Part shown: one piece after another, positions 48,316-60,400 of the stretch
How the letters are laid out: each line of letters opens with the position of its first letter
Position numbering within the stretch: position 1 is the stretch's first letter
Source of the DNA: Branchiostoma belcheri
Taxonomy: Eukaryota; Chordata; Leptocardii; Amphioxiformes; Branchiostomatidae
Assembly (NCBI RefSeq): GCF_001625305.1
Contig: NW_017802602.1
Span: forward strand, 3,495,270-3,559,269
Reading direction: 5' to 3'
Length of the DNA: 64,000 bases
Position numbers and translations under genes: made by a program
The notes under the pieces: generated by a model
Database searches by the model: none
The model's input: only the letters and a program-made list of their open reading frames with translations
Told to the model about the DNA's origin: nothing

Positions 48316-49002
48316 NNNNNNNNNNNNNNNNNNNNNNNNNNNNNNNNNNNNNNNNNNNNNNNNNNNNNNNNNNNNNNNNNNNNNNNNNNNNNNNNNNNNN
48401 NNNNNNNNNNNNNNNNNNNNNNNNNNNNNNNNNNNNNNNNNNNNNNNNNNNNNNNNNNNNNNNNNNNNNNNNNNNNNNNNNNNNNNNNNNNNNNNNNNNN
48501 NNNNNNNNNNNNNNNNNNNNNNNNNNNNNNNNNNNNNNNNNNNNNNNNNNNNNNNNNNNNNNNNNNNNNNNNNNNNNNNNNNNNNNNNNNNNNNNNNNNN
48601 NNNNNNNNNNNNNNNNNNNNNNNNNNNNNNNNNNNNNNNNNNNNNNNNNNNNNNNNNNNNNNNNNNNNNNNNNNNNNNNNNNNNNNNNNNNNNNNNNNNN
48701 NNNNNNNNNNNNNNNNNNNNNNNNNNNNNNNNNNNNNNNNNNNNNNNNNNNNNNNNNNNNNNNNNNNNNNNNNNNNNNNNNNNNNNNNNNNNNNNNNNNN
48801 NNNNNNNNNNNNNNNNNNNNNNNNNNNNNNNNNNNNNNNNNNNNNNNNNNNNNNNNNNNNNNNNNNNNNNNNNNNNNNNNNNNNNNNNNNNNNNNNNNNN
48901 NNNNNNNNNNNNNNNNNNNNNNNNNNNNNNNNNNNNNNNNNNNNNNNNNNNNNNNNNNNNNNNNNNNNNNNNNNNNNNNNNNNNNNNNNNNNNNNNNNNN
49001 NN
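48316..49002. other. Assembly gap, 687 N
   Basis: Aligned against unit 1, the missing sequence corresponds to about 41740-42780, an AT-rich stretch with a (TG)n tract. The tract probably caused the gap, and true length may be nearer 1 kb. Confidence 0.95.
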
Positions 49003-49150
49003 ACATATAAGCATACAAGATGTTAATAATGTTAGAATGGAAGTGTATTTAAACATGAAACCCAGAAAATTTTTAATGTTTAAACCAAAATTACCAAATT
49101 TTCTAAATACTGACAGAAACCCGTTGCCATGGCAATTCGAAAAGTTACTA

Positions 49151-49911
49151 CCTTATCTAATTAATATGAAATCGTTGCCAGATATATGTAAGGAAAAGTT
49201 ACAAAATATTTATTGTTCTTTTATGGTTTGTATGAGCATTAAACATAATTTCTTTAAATGGGGACATCATCTTCACAACCTAAATTAACATAAGTTACGA
49301 GCAATTAATAATAGAAATTACATATAAGCATATAACACGTTAATAATGCACCATTCTAAGTTGCTATAATGACGTCACGAGGTTAAAGTTCAACGGCCTT
49401 CACAGTTCGGCTACATTAAAGGAAACTGAGTCTCAGCCTCCCCTGCGTCTACTTCTGTTGTGCTGACACCATCGTTTGGGAAATCCCCATTAAAAGGCAG
49501 CAACAGAAATAACTACGTGGCGTTAGTTCCCTTTTTACCCAATGTCTCAATTGGGGGAAGCGAAAGTATCTTTTCTGTTTACGCTACACATCAAAAGATT
49601 GCGTAAATTACTTTCGAGGAAGGTGACAGGCGATTGTCTTCTGTACTTCTTGGTTTTCATTATAAAGAACTTGTAAAGATCTAAGCGCTTGCTCAAGCTT
49701 GCTACGCGCTTTCGACTATTTAATAAAAAGGCACCAAAGAACGAACCGGATCCTTACGCCTGCTTGGAGATTAGTGGCGTATGATTTAGCGCGCTTTTGA
49801 TGTGCAGTGACCCTTGAAATTTCAGGGCACGGACGAAGGCGTGTCGTGGGAACCTGTACCATTTCCTCAAAGTCTGTTTACAGCGCTATAGACACAGGTG
49901 ACAGTGAAACT
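49151..49911. other. Upstream region of the receptor kinase gene
   Basis: Leaves the duplicated unit near 49150. Contains GAGGAAGGTGACAGGCGA (49617-49634), reminiscent of the dispersed repeat near 12278. Possible leader exon after the acceptor-like TGATGTGCAG near 49807. No other gene recognised. Confidence 0.4.
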
Positions 49912-52746
49912 ATGGCGGAAAACCTGCAGGCATTGCTTCTTGTGTGTTTCTGGGTTGTTTTTCTTCAGATTCCTTGCTCAGCTCGTGCCCAGGAGTTAAT
50001 CGTTTCAGTGCCAGAAAATGTCGCTGTTGGGAAGACTATTTTCACCGCGTCGCGTCTACCAAGGACCCAGGCTGGAGACAAAGCGGAACTTCCGTGTGCC
50101 AAAATGGAGGGAGATCCGCACGGCCGCTTTAATGTGACAGAGAACTGCACTATTGTGGTCGCCAACCCTCTTGACCGGTCAGTACAGCCGGTATATCTGC
50201 TGAACATTCGCATCGGAGTTCAGAACACGAGTGTTAAGATAGAGCTGACTGACGCCGAGGGCTATCCTCCTGTATACAACGAGAAATGTGAAACTCCGGT
50301 CAATCCTGACGGTAAGACTGGTGATTTCTTATACAGTCTTGCCGCCACATTGGAAGCTGTGAAGACAGATGGAACCATTTGGAGTGGCAAAGGAACATAT
50401 ACTAAACTCTCTGACATTGGTTCCACCAGATACCGGACGATGTTATATGATGACCCTTGGATGTTGCACACAGACAACAGTGACTGCAACATTCGTTATA
50501 TTTGGTACACTGACGCCATCAATAGTTTAGTAACTATGCAAGATCTTTGGTACAATGACATTCGACACTTCACATGCACCGAGGAATACAAAGCACCAAA
50601 AATATTCTTCGAAGTGATTCTACATAAACGTGGTGAAAATATTACATCAGATATGTTGAAACAATATGTTCCTGAATCAGTCGTGGAGGACAAAACTCAC
50701 AACTATTTCCTTTTCGTATCATCGGTATATTCTACAACAGAAACAAAAACATATAACTGTGAGATTCCAAATTTTCGTAAGCCAGTAGGATCAGCACCCT
50801 GGGCAAATATTGAGTATCTGGACATTGAAGTAAAACCTGAGGGCTGCCCAGCAGGAAGATATGGCTTTCTCTGTGACAAAACCTGCATCTGTAAGAACGG
50901 CGCCCGCTGCCACGGGTTTAACGGCGCCTGCAAATGTCCGCCCGGCTGGAAAGGTGTGGCCTGTGACATTCCCAAACAGGACGTCTCCATCACGACGACG
51001 CCTAGCGACCCTCGCCACATCTACATCTCCGCAAACGTCACGTTTCGCTGCACGGCCCACCATGTCGACGTCACGTACATGTCGGTTAGATATCCGAATG
51101 CGACAGAGAAGGTCGGCTTTGGTGTGACTAAGATTGACTTTGTGGTTCCGAACATACAACCGACCAACAATGGACCGTACACGTGCCAGGTCCGAGACAC
51201 CCGGGGAAACACACTCAACTCCACGTTTGTGCTCAATGTTACGAACTGTACTCCGGACAAAAAAGGTGCCGAGTGTGATGAAGTGTGTGATTGCCTGCAC
51301 GGTGCGAGCTGTGGCCGGTGGGTCGGCTGTGTCTGTCCGCCGGGATGGACGGGAACAAGGTGTCAGACAAAATGTCCCCATGGCACGTACGGTAAAGACT
51401 GTTTAAGGAACTGTAGCTGTCAGAACGGTGCAAACTGTAACCCTAGCGACGGTCGGTGTGGATGCACTGACGGCTGGTACGGCAAGAATTGTAGCAAACC
51501 GTGTCTAAACGGTCGGTTCGGTTGGAGATGTCAGCAGAAATGTGCCTGTAACAACAGTGCTACATGTAGTAACGTGGACGGCAGCTGCGCATGCGTGACG
51601 CCGTGGACGGGACGGAACTGTGACCAATGGCAGACAATTGCGAGCAGAGACGAACCGCTGCTCGAAAGCCTGATCCCACTAGGCTCCTTAGTCTTCCTTG
51701 TTGCCATAGTGATGGCGATACTCTACAAAACCGGCATTCTATCTTGTTCTGCGCCAGACGCAGGCGAGGAGGAAAAGATACTTTTCGAGCTGAGGAGAAT
51801 GGAGCAGGATCTGGCACAGAGCCTACAGCCGGGCTGGCTCGGACGGTGGGAGAAGAAGGTCCGCCATCTTACTCCTGGTCCGTTGATTGGAGAAGGGATG
51901 TTTGGGCAAGTCAGAAAGGCGCAACTGCGCACACCTAGGGGAGAACTCGCCGTTGCCGCCAAGACAGTTCGCGTCGAGGACTCGCAGTCCTATCGAGACT
52001 TCTACAGAGAAGCAGCCATACTGGTCGCCGTACACCAACAACGAAATGACGATTGTGGTGAGTCCAATATCGTTCGTCTTGTTGGGCTTATCACCAAGTC
52101 TACGGAGAAGTACATTCTTTTGGAATATGCACCAAAAGGCGATCTCTTGGGTTTTCTTCGCCGAATACGGAACATGAATGGCGAAGAAGGTTTACATGGA
52201 AGCCTTCTTGGATACGCAGTTGACATAGCACAAGCTTTACAAGAACTGGGACGCCTGAGAATCGCACATCGTGACGTGGCCGCTCGTAACGTCCTCATCA
52301 CTGCCCATGACGTGGCCAAGTTGGCTGATTTTGGACTCGCCAGAGATGTCTACGTCACCACGCAGTATGTCCGAAGAGACAGTCCAGGCGCTGACGAACT
52401 CCTGCCGCTGACGTGGATGGCGCTGGAGTCCATCGAGACGGGCGAGTACACCTGTCAGAGTGACGTCTGGTCCTTCGGCGTGCTGCTGTGGGAGATCGCC
52501 ACGCTGGGACAAGATCCATGCTACGATGGCAGGACTCAGCTGAGCTTTCGTCAGATGGTGGGGATTCTGAGGCAAGGAAAACGGCTGGCGATGCCAGAGG
52601 GATGTCCAGACGACCTGTGCCAACTGATGAAGGAGTGTTGGCGCGACGATCCAGATGAAAGACCGACTCCAGGAGAGATAGAAGAGAAACTGCTGCAACT
52701 AAGACGTTCACTGTTTTCACACTACGAAATGGAAACTGTTGTGTAG
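49912..52746 (+). CDS. Intronless receptor tyrosine kinase, cadherin-like/EGF/Ig ectodomain
   Basis: One uninterrupted reading frame of 944 residues. The ATG chosen (in ACTATGGCGG) directly opens a signal peptide (about 1-26); the frame extends 35 codons further up without hydrophobic sequence. The N-terminus resembles a cadherin repeat (SVPEN at 32-36, LDRS near 87-90). Further parts are an EGF/laminin-type module (about 311-352, CKNGARC, CPPGWKG), an Ig-like domain (about 356-445, ANVTFRC, GPYTCQV), EGF-type modules (446-571), a membrane helix (about 585-607) and a kinase (about 652-933). The kinase is complete: GEGMFG loop, Lys684 (VAAK), HRDVAARN (786-793), D806FG, WMALES, SDVWSFGVLLWE. 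The tail ends in ETVV. The EGF style and EYAPKGDLLGFLR recall Tie receptors, but no FN3 is seen. Exact family unassigned; activity is inferred from complete motifs. Confidence 0.88.
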   Translation: MAENLQALLLVCFWVVFLQIPCSARAQELIVSVPENVAVGKTIFTASRLPRTQAGDKAELPCAKMEGDPHGRFNVTENCTIVVANPLDRSVQPVYLLNIRIGVQNTSVKIELTDAEGYPPVYNEKCETPVNPDGKTGDFLYSLAATLEAVKTDGTIWSGKGTYTKLSDIGSTRYRTMLYDDPWMLHTDNSDCNIRYIWYTDAINSLVTMQDLWYNDIRHFTCTEEYKAPKIFFEVILHKRGENITSDMLKQYVPESVVEDKTHNYFLFVSSVYSTTETKTYNCEIPNFRKPVGSAPWANIEYLDIEVKPEGCPAGRYGFLCDKTCICKNGARCHGFNGACKCPPGWKGVACDIPKQDVSITTTPSDPRHIYISANVTFRCTAHHVDVTYMSVRYPNATEKVGFGVTKIDFVVPNIQPTNNGPYTCQVRDTRGNTLNSTFVLNVTNCTPDKKGAECDEVCDCLHGASCGRWVGCVCPPGWTGTRCQTKCPHGTYGKDCLRNCSCQNGANCNPSDGRCGCTDGWYGKNCSKPCLNGRFGWRCQQKCACNNSATCSNVDGSCACVTPWTGRNCDQWQTIASRDEPLLESLIPLGSLVFLVAIVMAILYKTGILSCSAPDAGEEEKILFELRRMEQDLAQSLQPGWLGRWEKKVRHLTPGPLIGEGMFGQVRKAQLRTPRGELAVAAKTVRVEDSQSYRDFYREAAILVAVHQQRNDDCGESNIVRLVGLITKSTEKYILLEYAPKGDLLGFLRRIRNMNGEEGLHGSLLGYAVDIAQALQELGRLRIAHRDVAARNVLITAHDVAKLADFGLARDVYVTTQYVRRDSPGADELLPLTWMALESIETGEYTCQSDVWSFGVLLWEIATLGQDPCYDGRTQLSFRQMVGILRQGKRLAMPEGCPDDLCQLMKECWRDDPDERPTPGEIEEKLLQLRRSLFSHYEMETVV

Positions 52747-53436
52747 ATAGCCTTTACGAAAGCAAGGTAGATACAGAGGGGAACTGAAACTGTACCCAGG
52801 GGTTTTACCTGGGTTTCATGTCGTATGAATCTTAGAGTTTGGCTCGTTTAACAGAATTTTGTACACTATTGAGTTTTCCTATTCGAATTTGTATCTGTTT
52901 TCAGTGTTGAGCATGAGATAGGGACTTATTGGAGAATTCTAGAAGTTAAATATCATATTTAACTTGTCGAATTCTCTTTGGTTTGGTCAAACAGTTCAGC
53001 ATGATAATTATAATGCTATAGTCCAAGGGAAGCCTATATATGATCTAACTAATGCCACATAACATTTACACTCAGCAACAGCAGGGTTTCGTCTTCTGTA
53101 ATTTTTCATTTCGCAGCCGCCATATTTTCCTTCGCCAAGTGAGTCATATATTCATTCGGTTACATTTGAATGTTTGTTAGATTCTAGTCTAGCTATAGAT
53201 TGCTAATTAAGTTGTGAAATTGTGGATAGATATCTAGTATCTGTAGTCGGAGTGGGAAAATGTAAAGGACAAGTTCGATTATAGTCAGACACATTTTCCT
53301 TAAAGCTATGTGTGTTTATTGCTCGATTGCCTAATATCCTATATAGATTTAAGAATCAATTGGGAAAGCAATCGGGTTTGTGCAGTGTTAAACGTCAGCC
53401 AAATGGGCCAGTATGAGAGAAGTCACAAGCAAACAA

Positions 53437-53486
53437 ACAAACAAACAAACAAACAAACACAAACACACACACACACACACACACAC

Positions 53487-53521
<35 letters not shown>
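53437..53521. repeat. (AAAC)n and (CA)n microsatellites
   Basis: (AAAC)6-like run followed by two CA runs. Open frames across them are not genes. Confidence 0.95.
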
Positions 53522-54229
53522 CATTTATGTAGAGTTGAAAGGTCACAGTTCTCGAGTTTAGGCTCCCAAACCGGTTTTGCAACGGCACACAAAACAGTGA
53601 TTAGCATAGCAATGACGCAGGTAAATGATGACTAATATCAGGAAGTTTTACAGAAAAATATGATCAAATTATCGAGAAAAACAGTTCCCCTGTAAGCGAT
53701 ATCGTAGATACATGTACTACTGTCTGAATTTTTTACACTCTGGGATTGGAGACAGCAAAAAAAAAACTATTCCCATGTCGTTTTATAAAAGTGCAAAATA
53801 ATGTCACTGGCGAATGAAAACATGCCTTCGGGCATCGAGAACCAAAAATAGCGTGGTGAGGTATTAACTTGTTCATAGGGCGATCCCACTGTAAAGAGGT
53901 ACAGAAAAAATGCTTGCTAAAGAATAAAGCTACATTACATTCATGTATATCGTTTTGCATTCATGTACTCGAATATCGTTTTTCCAAACGTACCATGCAG
54001 CTTAGGTAACCTCTCTCTGCATATCTTGATATTTTCTGAGTTTTGTTAAATGCTTATTTGGTACAGTCCGCAGGTTAACTGACAGGTTAAAATGGGAAGA
54101 TGTTATAGTACTTGTTACACCTCTCAAATATGCTGATATGAGCTGGAATAGAAGGATGTATTTGCTCAGCAAGCGAAATAAAGTTCATCACAGTACGTCA
54201 ATTATGACTAAAACCTTTGGAAATGTAAA

Positions 54230-54420
54230 CTTTATTCAAAGGCACATATTCACATAGAGATACCAGTTTCTGGTCAATTAAGTTGTTACTAGATAACTCT
54301 AGCTGGTCATGTTCATGAAGTGGAAGTAATTTCGGTACAAAGCGTACCTGCGTGCCGTGAACTCTGGCATACCACGACAAATCTGATCTGGCTGGATCGC
54401 ACACTGAGCGTCAGACCTTC
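54230..54420. repeat. Dispersed repeat pair, copy 1 (copy 2 at 55365-55530)
   Basis: Shares ACATATTCACATAGA(G/T)ATACCAG near the start, TGGTCAATTAAG or a variant, and GATCGCACACTGAGCGT or GATTGCACACTGGGCGT near the end. Copy 2 lies 1.1 kb downstream in the same orientation. Confidence 0.6.
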
Positions 54421-54454
54421 GGCGCGGTCGGCCTCGCTTTTCCCGAACTGCAAC

Positions 54455-57400
54455 ATGAGGTACGTACTGTCAAGTTGTGTGGTTTATTGCCACAAAAATA
54501 TATAGTTTGTTACTTCATAGATATCAAACTGTATCTGTAAAGTGTTGTAGAATATAAGTAACCGTAAGTAGCGCAATAAGATATTAATTTTACTATAAGA
54601 CATAAATTTTACTAATTTTCAACCATTCTTATGACAAATGATACCATAGATGTGTAGAATGCTACAAACGTTATAATACAGGTGGGCAGCGTAAATCGTA
54701 AGCCTATGTATCACATGTACACAATACCATAACATTGCAGTATTCAGGATTATTTACACATGGGCAAACTTTACGTATACAAAGTCTATTAAAACATACC
54801 GACACTTGCAGATATATATAAAAAGAATATTTTCAGAAAGGTACTACATAATCGAAGGTACATTGGTCGTGTGGAAGCTTCACATTTTACTGTGATCAAG
54901 GAGGTTAAATACTTCCTTGTTGTGACGTACTAGTCTGGCATAGGTATGAATTACTGGTCTGACAGTACTCTCCAAGCAGAGGTTTTGGGCTTTGACTTAT
55001 TTTAGGCTTTTTTATCGGGCTTTATTTTTTGTACTTATATACTAGTATATAATTGTTTATTGATTGATCGATGAGTACAATCTCTAGCATGTAGCAGCGC
55101 AACTAAAAAAGTAGCGCCGAATTGTATGCTAGTGTTTAAAAACAGGGAAACAAATATTGCACAGTTAACAAATAGACAACTAAACAAGTGAGTATTTCAC
55201 AGTTAACATATAGACAACTAAATAAGTGCGTAAAACGAGCTTAACAATATTCACAATATCAACCAATAAGTTATCAATATCATCAGTGTAAAAAATAATA
55301 ATTTTATAGTATGTTACATAAAAAGTTATGGTGCATATACCATGACTAGAATCTTTTGAAAGATGTTGTTTAGAAACACATATTCACATAGATATACCAG
55401 CTACTGGTTAATTAGTCTGAGTAACTCAAGCAATGTTAAATTTTGGTAGTCGCTACTGCGGTATAAGTGGTGTGCCGCCAACTCCGGCAGTCACGCGAAT
55501 CTGTTCCGCTTGATTGCACACTGGGCGTAAGAAATTAGCCGGTCATTGACATGGTTGACTTTCTATAGCCTTGACTTTCTATTCAAGTATAGGACTTTTA
55601 AACATACAATATATACAAGCTAGAGGGCCATATATTAGAACACAATATGCTAATTACAACATCAATAAGACGAAAAAGACAACGAACAAAATCTCTAAAT
55701 ATTTCATGGAGATGTGAGGTCTCTGAAGTCATGTTTTAATGTTCATGGGATAGTTATTTTAGTGAGAAGTAATATTGATAGGTGCGATAAGCTGTTACCT
55801 GTTCGTGAAATAATCTTCTAATAGGAATCCTAGATTAAAATGGTATTATAAAAAAAATAAAAACACGGTACGAATTCCTATAGTGGTAGCATTTCTGCAT
55901 ACAAATATTATGTTTATCAAATATTAGTACTAATAACTTGTTATACTATATTTCTAGGTCCCATATCTGGAGTTTAGGCATCCTGGTTCTAATACTCTTG
56001 GTGACCACAGAAGGAGGAAGAAACAAGTGTGGAAAGAGAAGAAGTAAGGAGCTTTCCTTTGTATGCAAGGCAGTCTTTCGTAATAACATGACATTAACAA
56101 CAAAAACTGTTGATAGTTCCAAATATACACTGTCATCTTAGTTGGCATCTGCAGAGTGAGAGGGACAGAGAGAGAGAGAGAGACAGAGACAGAGAGAGAG
56201 ACAGAGACAGAGAGAGAGACAGAGAGATACAGAAAGAGACAGAGAGAGAGACAGAGAGAGAGACAGAGACAGAGAGAGAGAGGGAGACAGAGAGACAGAG
56301 ACAGAGAGAGAGATACAGAAAGAGATACAGAAAGAGACAGAGACACAGAGACACACAGAGAGAGAGACACAGAGAGAGAGAGACAGAGAGAGAGAGAGAG
56401 ACAGACAGAGAGAGACAGAAAGAGAGACAGAGAGAGAAAGGGGGTGGGGTGGGAGAGATGGATATATCTGCATCAGTTCTGTCTATATATTAGGCTACTC
56501 AAATGATATTCGTCCGCATGTACGCGCCTTTGTATCCTGATAATCTTGCTAACACTTTCCACTCGACTGACGATAGCACAGCTGCAGGTGAGTCATCACC
56601 AGTGCCTCCAGCGTGTCATTCCGCATCAATAATCAGCATTTAATTTTTTTAAGGCCATGTTGATTTGATTATATGGATGACATCCTCTGGGAACCCGAAA
56701 ACTGCTGCGAGCGTGTGAATAAAAAAAAGTTTGGCAAAAACAAGTTGCCTTCATTATGAAATCTACGTGGTCATAAAGGTTTTAAATTAACAAATGACAC
56801 AGAGTATGGTATGGAGATAAATCTACTCTTCAAATTCATTTCTTTACATTTTTTCCCTTTTCGTTTGATTTTGGCATTCTACGACATTGGTATCGTTTTC
56901 AAATATTTGTAACGTACGGTATATATTTGCTCATTTTGCAACTGTTTTGCAGGATTTACAGTATGGTTGAAAACGTTTTTTGGAAACGGCCGAAAGTTTA
57001 TGCGCGCGCGGATGTCATCCATATAATCAAATCAACATGGCCTAAAGGGCAATGATCAGGTGAAATCTGACTGTAATGAGAATTAAACTCCAACTCAAGA
57101 AAATTGACAGAAGGTTGATAGAAGGTTGACTCGGTTGAAAATTCCGGTCTGTCAATTTTATTGAGCTGGAGATTAGTTTAATGCTCATTATGTATTTTAC
57201 CAACTCAGATGTACTTTTATGCTCGAATACCACTAGATACAGAAATAGTGCAGTACCGTCGATGATAAGGATACTTAATACTAAATGAAACCCAAGCACA
57301 CTGTTGACAAATGTTGCTTTTATATTTATGTCACGTCAGAACTTCATTATTGTACTCGTACACCACATTTTTTTAAAAGTAAGACACTCCTTTTAATGAA

Positions 57401-60400
57401 CCATGAACGATTTTATAATGTATAGAATGTATTTTATAATGTATAATGTTTTTAAACGAATGTTACAATTGGCGATATTCAGCCTGGTGCTCAGGCGAAG
57501 TCGGCTGAGAATAAACCATTTGATTGATGATTGATTGATTGAAATCCGACAGCCTTGACCTGCTGGGCGAGCGAGTTAAATACACCTGGCAGGCACGGTC
57601 ATTCACCCTACCGAAAGGCTGCCACGCCTCTTCTTGTCTAGTTCTATATGCTCGTACATCTATAACTGCGTCAAGAAGCGAGAAGAAGTCGAACATGTAC
57701 ATAGTAGATCACATTAGTATGTATAGTTTAAGTATCATTGCTGTATCCTTTTCCTTGTCTATTCATGACCTGTACTTAGCTTGTTAGAGCACAAACGTAC
57801 AATAAAGGTCTTTCATTCATTCATTCTAACAGCGCGTTTAGAATTCTCTTTTCTTATCGACCCTCATTTAAACTGGCATCGACCATAGAATATCGTCATT
57901 TTTTAAAAGAATTTAACCACGTGGCAAGACCCGCTGGGTCAGTCTACTGAGGAAGACCAATTAAAGTCACTGATCCAAAGCTCTAGAAAGCTCTGAGAAC
58001 ATTTACCTTTTGTATTGGAACAAAAGCTATAACTTGTTACATGTAACTTCCAACTGACAGATGAACTTACATGATAGTATAACAGCACGTCGGCAGAACG
58101 TACTGCCCCCGCGCAGAACCCTGTATTTTCGCATTTTTCGTTGGGTTTTTGGTCAACGTTGCATCAAAATTTTGCCTGTTGCAGAGGATATTCTTTCCGA
58201 CATAATATTTGGAAACTACTGTCGAAATGCGAACCTTATATGAGCGAATACAACCTTATATGATACATTCTGCTGAAATGCTATGTACAATACATTACGG
58301 GTTTCGCGCAGGTGCAGTACGTTCTGCTGACGTGCTTGGTATAACTGATGTGATTGAATTGTGCTTGTGTGGTATTCCAGGGAGCTGTAGGCCGCTAGTG
58401 TTTCCTGACACCATCCGCAGCAACTGTAGGCCTCCGTTCAGATGTGGTGACGAGTGCCACTATGAGTGTGTCCGCGGATGTGTGAGGGAGCGGGGAGCCA
58501 CCGTCAGGACGTGTAAATTCGGCCGCTACTGGGCTGGCGGGAGAGGACTGAAGTGTTCATGTACGTAACCAATCAACGCGCACATAATTATGTTTACTTT
58601 CGCAGAAGGAAAGCATATTGTTCTACTCTGTTTCCTCTTCTTCTTTTCTAAACCAATAAGATCAATGACCTGAACCAGAGATCTGTCCCAATGGTAACTA
58701 GTGTTGAGTTACATCATGTTGCAATTTTATGGCAGGAGGGATTTAAACTCCTATCTAAACCATATGTATGAATGCGTTTGAGTAAGAATTAACAGAGTAG
58801 ACCATATGCGAAGGTAAACATTATGCATTTGCTTTGCAAATGTTACTTTTCTAGTTACAGTATTTGGTGCATATTCCTGTTCTTTTCCGTTTGGAAACGC
58901 ACATTAAAGCTGAGTCCAAAAGTTAACTGTATCCAGTGAAATTTCAGACAGAATGTGTCAATATTGTACATGTACAGGATGAACAAGACTTTATTTGCCA
59001 TCGCCTTCAATACAGCACCGAAACAGCTTCTCGCTTCTTAAGACAGTTGTAGACACCTGAACATAATTATGTAGCTTATAAAAACGGTTTTGGCTAATTC
59101 CATAATGGATAAAGACTTACCTGTTATATCTAGCTTGATTGATTTTGGACATCTGGGAAACATATCGTGTATGCAGTCATATAGGATATCCCTCTCATTT
59201 CATAATTAAGTGTATATTAAAGGCATCCAATGCGATTTCAGAGCAGCAAAACTGGAAATATTCTGAATAAAGCAATCTTTATGATATTGACACATACTGC
59301 TTCACATTATCAGATTTCAATCATATTTCATACTTTGCATATTAAAACTGCAGAAGCAAGTGGTACCCTAAAAATCAGCCCGGGGCCCTTCCAGTAACCA
59401 TTTTCTGTCAGAAGTTTTGGTATTTTTGCTTCAAAGGGGTTAATATACATTGGGATAGTGTGGTTTTAACTCAGTAATGTAGACAAGTGACTAGAATATT
59501 GATCTTGACAAATCGAGTTTCCAAACCCTAAAAACTGCATTGGATGCCTTCAACAATAAGATCGGCATTTTTGCTACAGGTAGACCCTGCGGTGCCCCGC
59601 CCGTGATCACGAACACCAACATTGGAGGCAGCGGCTGCTCGGCACCGTTCACAGCAGGGACCGTCTGTACCTACCAGTGTGACAACGGGTACCGCAAAGT
59701 GGGAGGGACGGAAACAAAGATGTGTGTGGACGGTCGATGGAGAGGTACTAGCCTGGACTGTGACGGTAAGCTTTTGTCCACTCAATGTTTGTCAATGAAA
59801 GAATTAAACTATGAATCAGTAAATTAAGAAATGCAAGAAACGAGTTTCCATTTCCATTGTTTAGGAATAAGTAAATTAATGCAAGAAAGGGATTGACATA
59901 GTTTATAAATCAGTGAATAAATTAGTGAAAAAATAGAATTTACATAATTTGTTTAACGCATTTACAGTTTCAAAGGAAGCTACAAGAGAGCCCAAACTCA
60001 CATCACCTTTTGTACTTAACATTGCAGCGGTCGAATGTCCGGCTCGGGCGGCCCCAGCTAACGGAGCGGTGAGTCCTACCGGAGCGGTCTCCTACCCGAA
60101 CTCGGTCACCTTCACGTGTAACACGGGATACGTACTGAACGGCGCTGCTACTCCGACCTGCCAAGCTGACGGAACATGGAGTAACCCTGCTCCAACATGC
60201 ACACGTAAGATGTGTTTGACTCTTAGAACAGTTACTGGCAATTATTGTATTCTAATCAGTACAATGCAGACACAAAATATTGGGATTTTATATCAAGGTT
60301 TGACAGAATGTTTTTTCTACCTTTTCATTGCAGCGGTCGAATGTCCGGCTCGGGTGGCTCCAGCTAACGGAGCGCTGAGTCCTGTCGGAGCGAACTTCTA

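Larger units (their letters stand above)
43150..49150 (+). repeat. Tandem segmental duplication, unit 2
   Basis: Colinear with 36380-42925. It differs by a 347-bp transposon insertion (43984-44330), by fewer LRR modules, and by a run of N where unit 1 has about 41740-42780. Flanking non-coding DNA remains closely similar, so the duplication is fairly recent. Confidence 0.9.
52747..54454. other. Intergenic DNA and probable RTK 3' UTR
   Basis: AATAAA at 53923-53928 and near 54175 are candidate poly(A) signals. CGCAGCCGCCATATTTTCC near 53114 is a YY1-like motif without an attached gene. No coding potential seen. Confidence 0.4.

Noticed and set aside
50791-51381. 196-codon minus-strand frame opposite the receptor kinase
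   Set aside because: Antisense of the Cys-rich EGF modules; no independent support.
56110-56506. Arg/Glu-rich and Ser/Leu-rich frames near the CCP gene
   Set aside because: Pure consequence of the GAGACA microsatellite.
56492-56587. Candidate extra exon of the CCP gene ending at a GTGAGT
   Set aside because: In the phase required after the signal-peptide exon it contains a stop codon.
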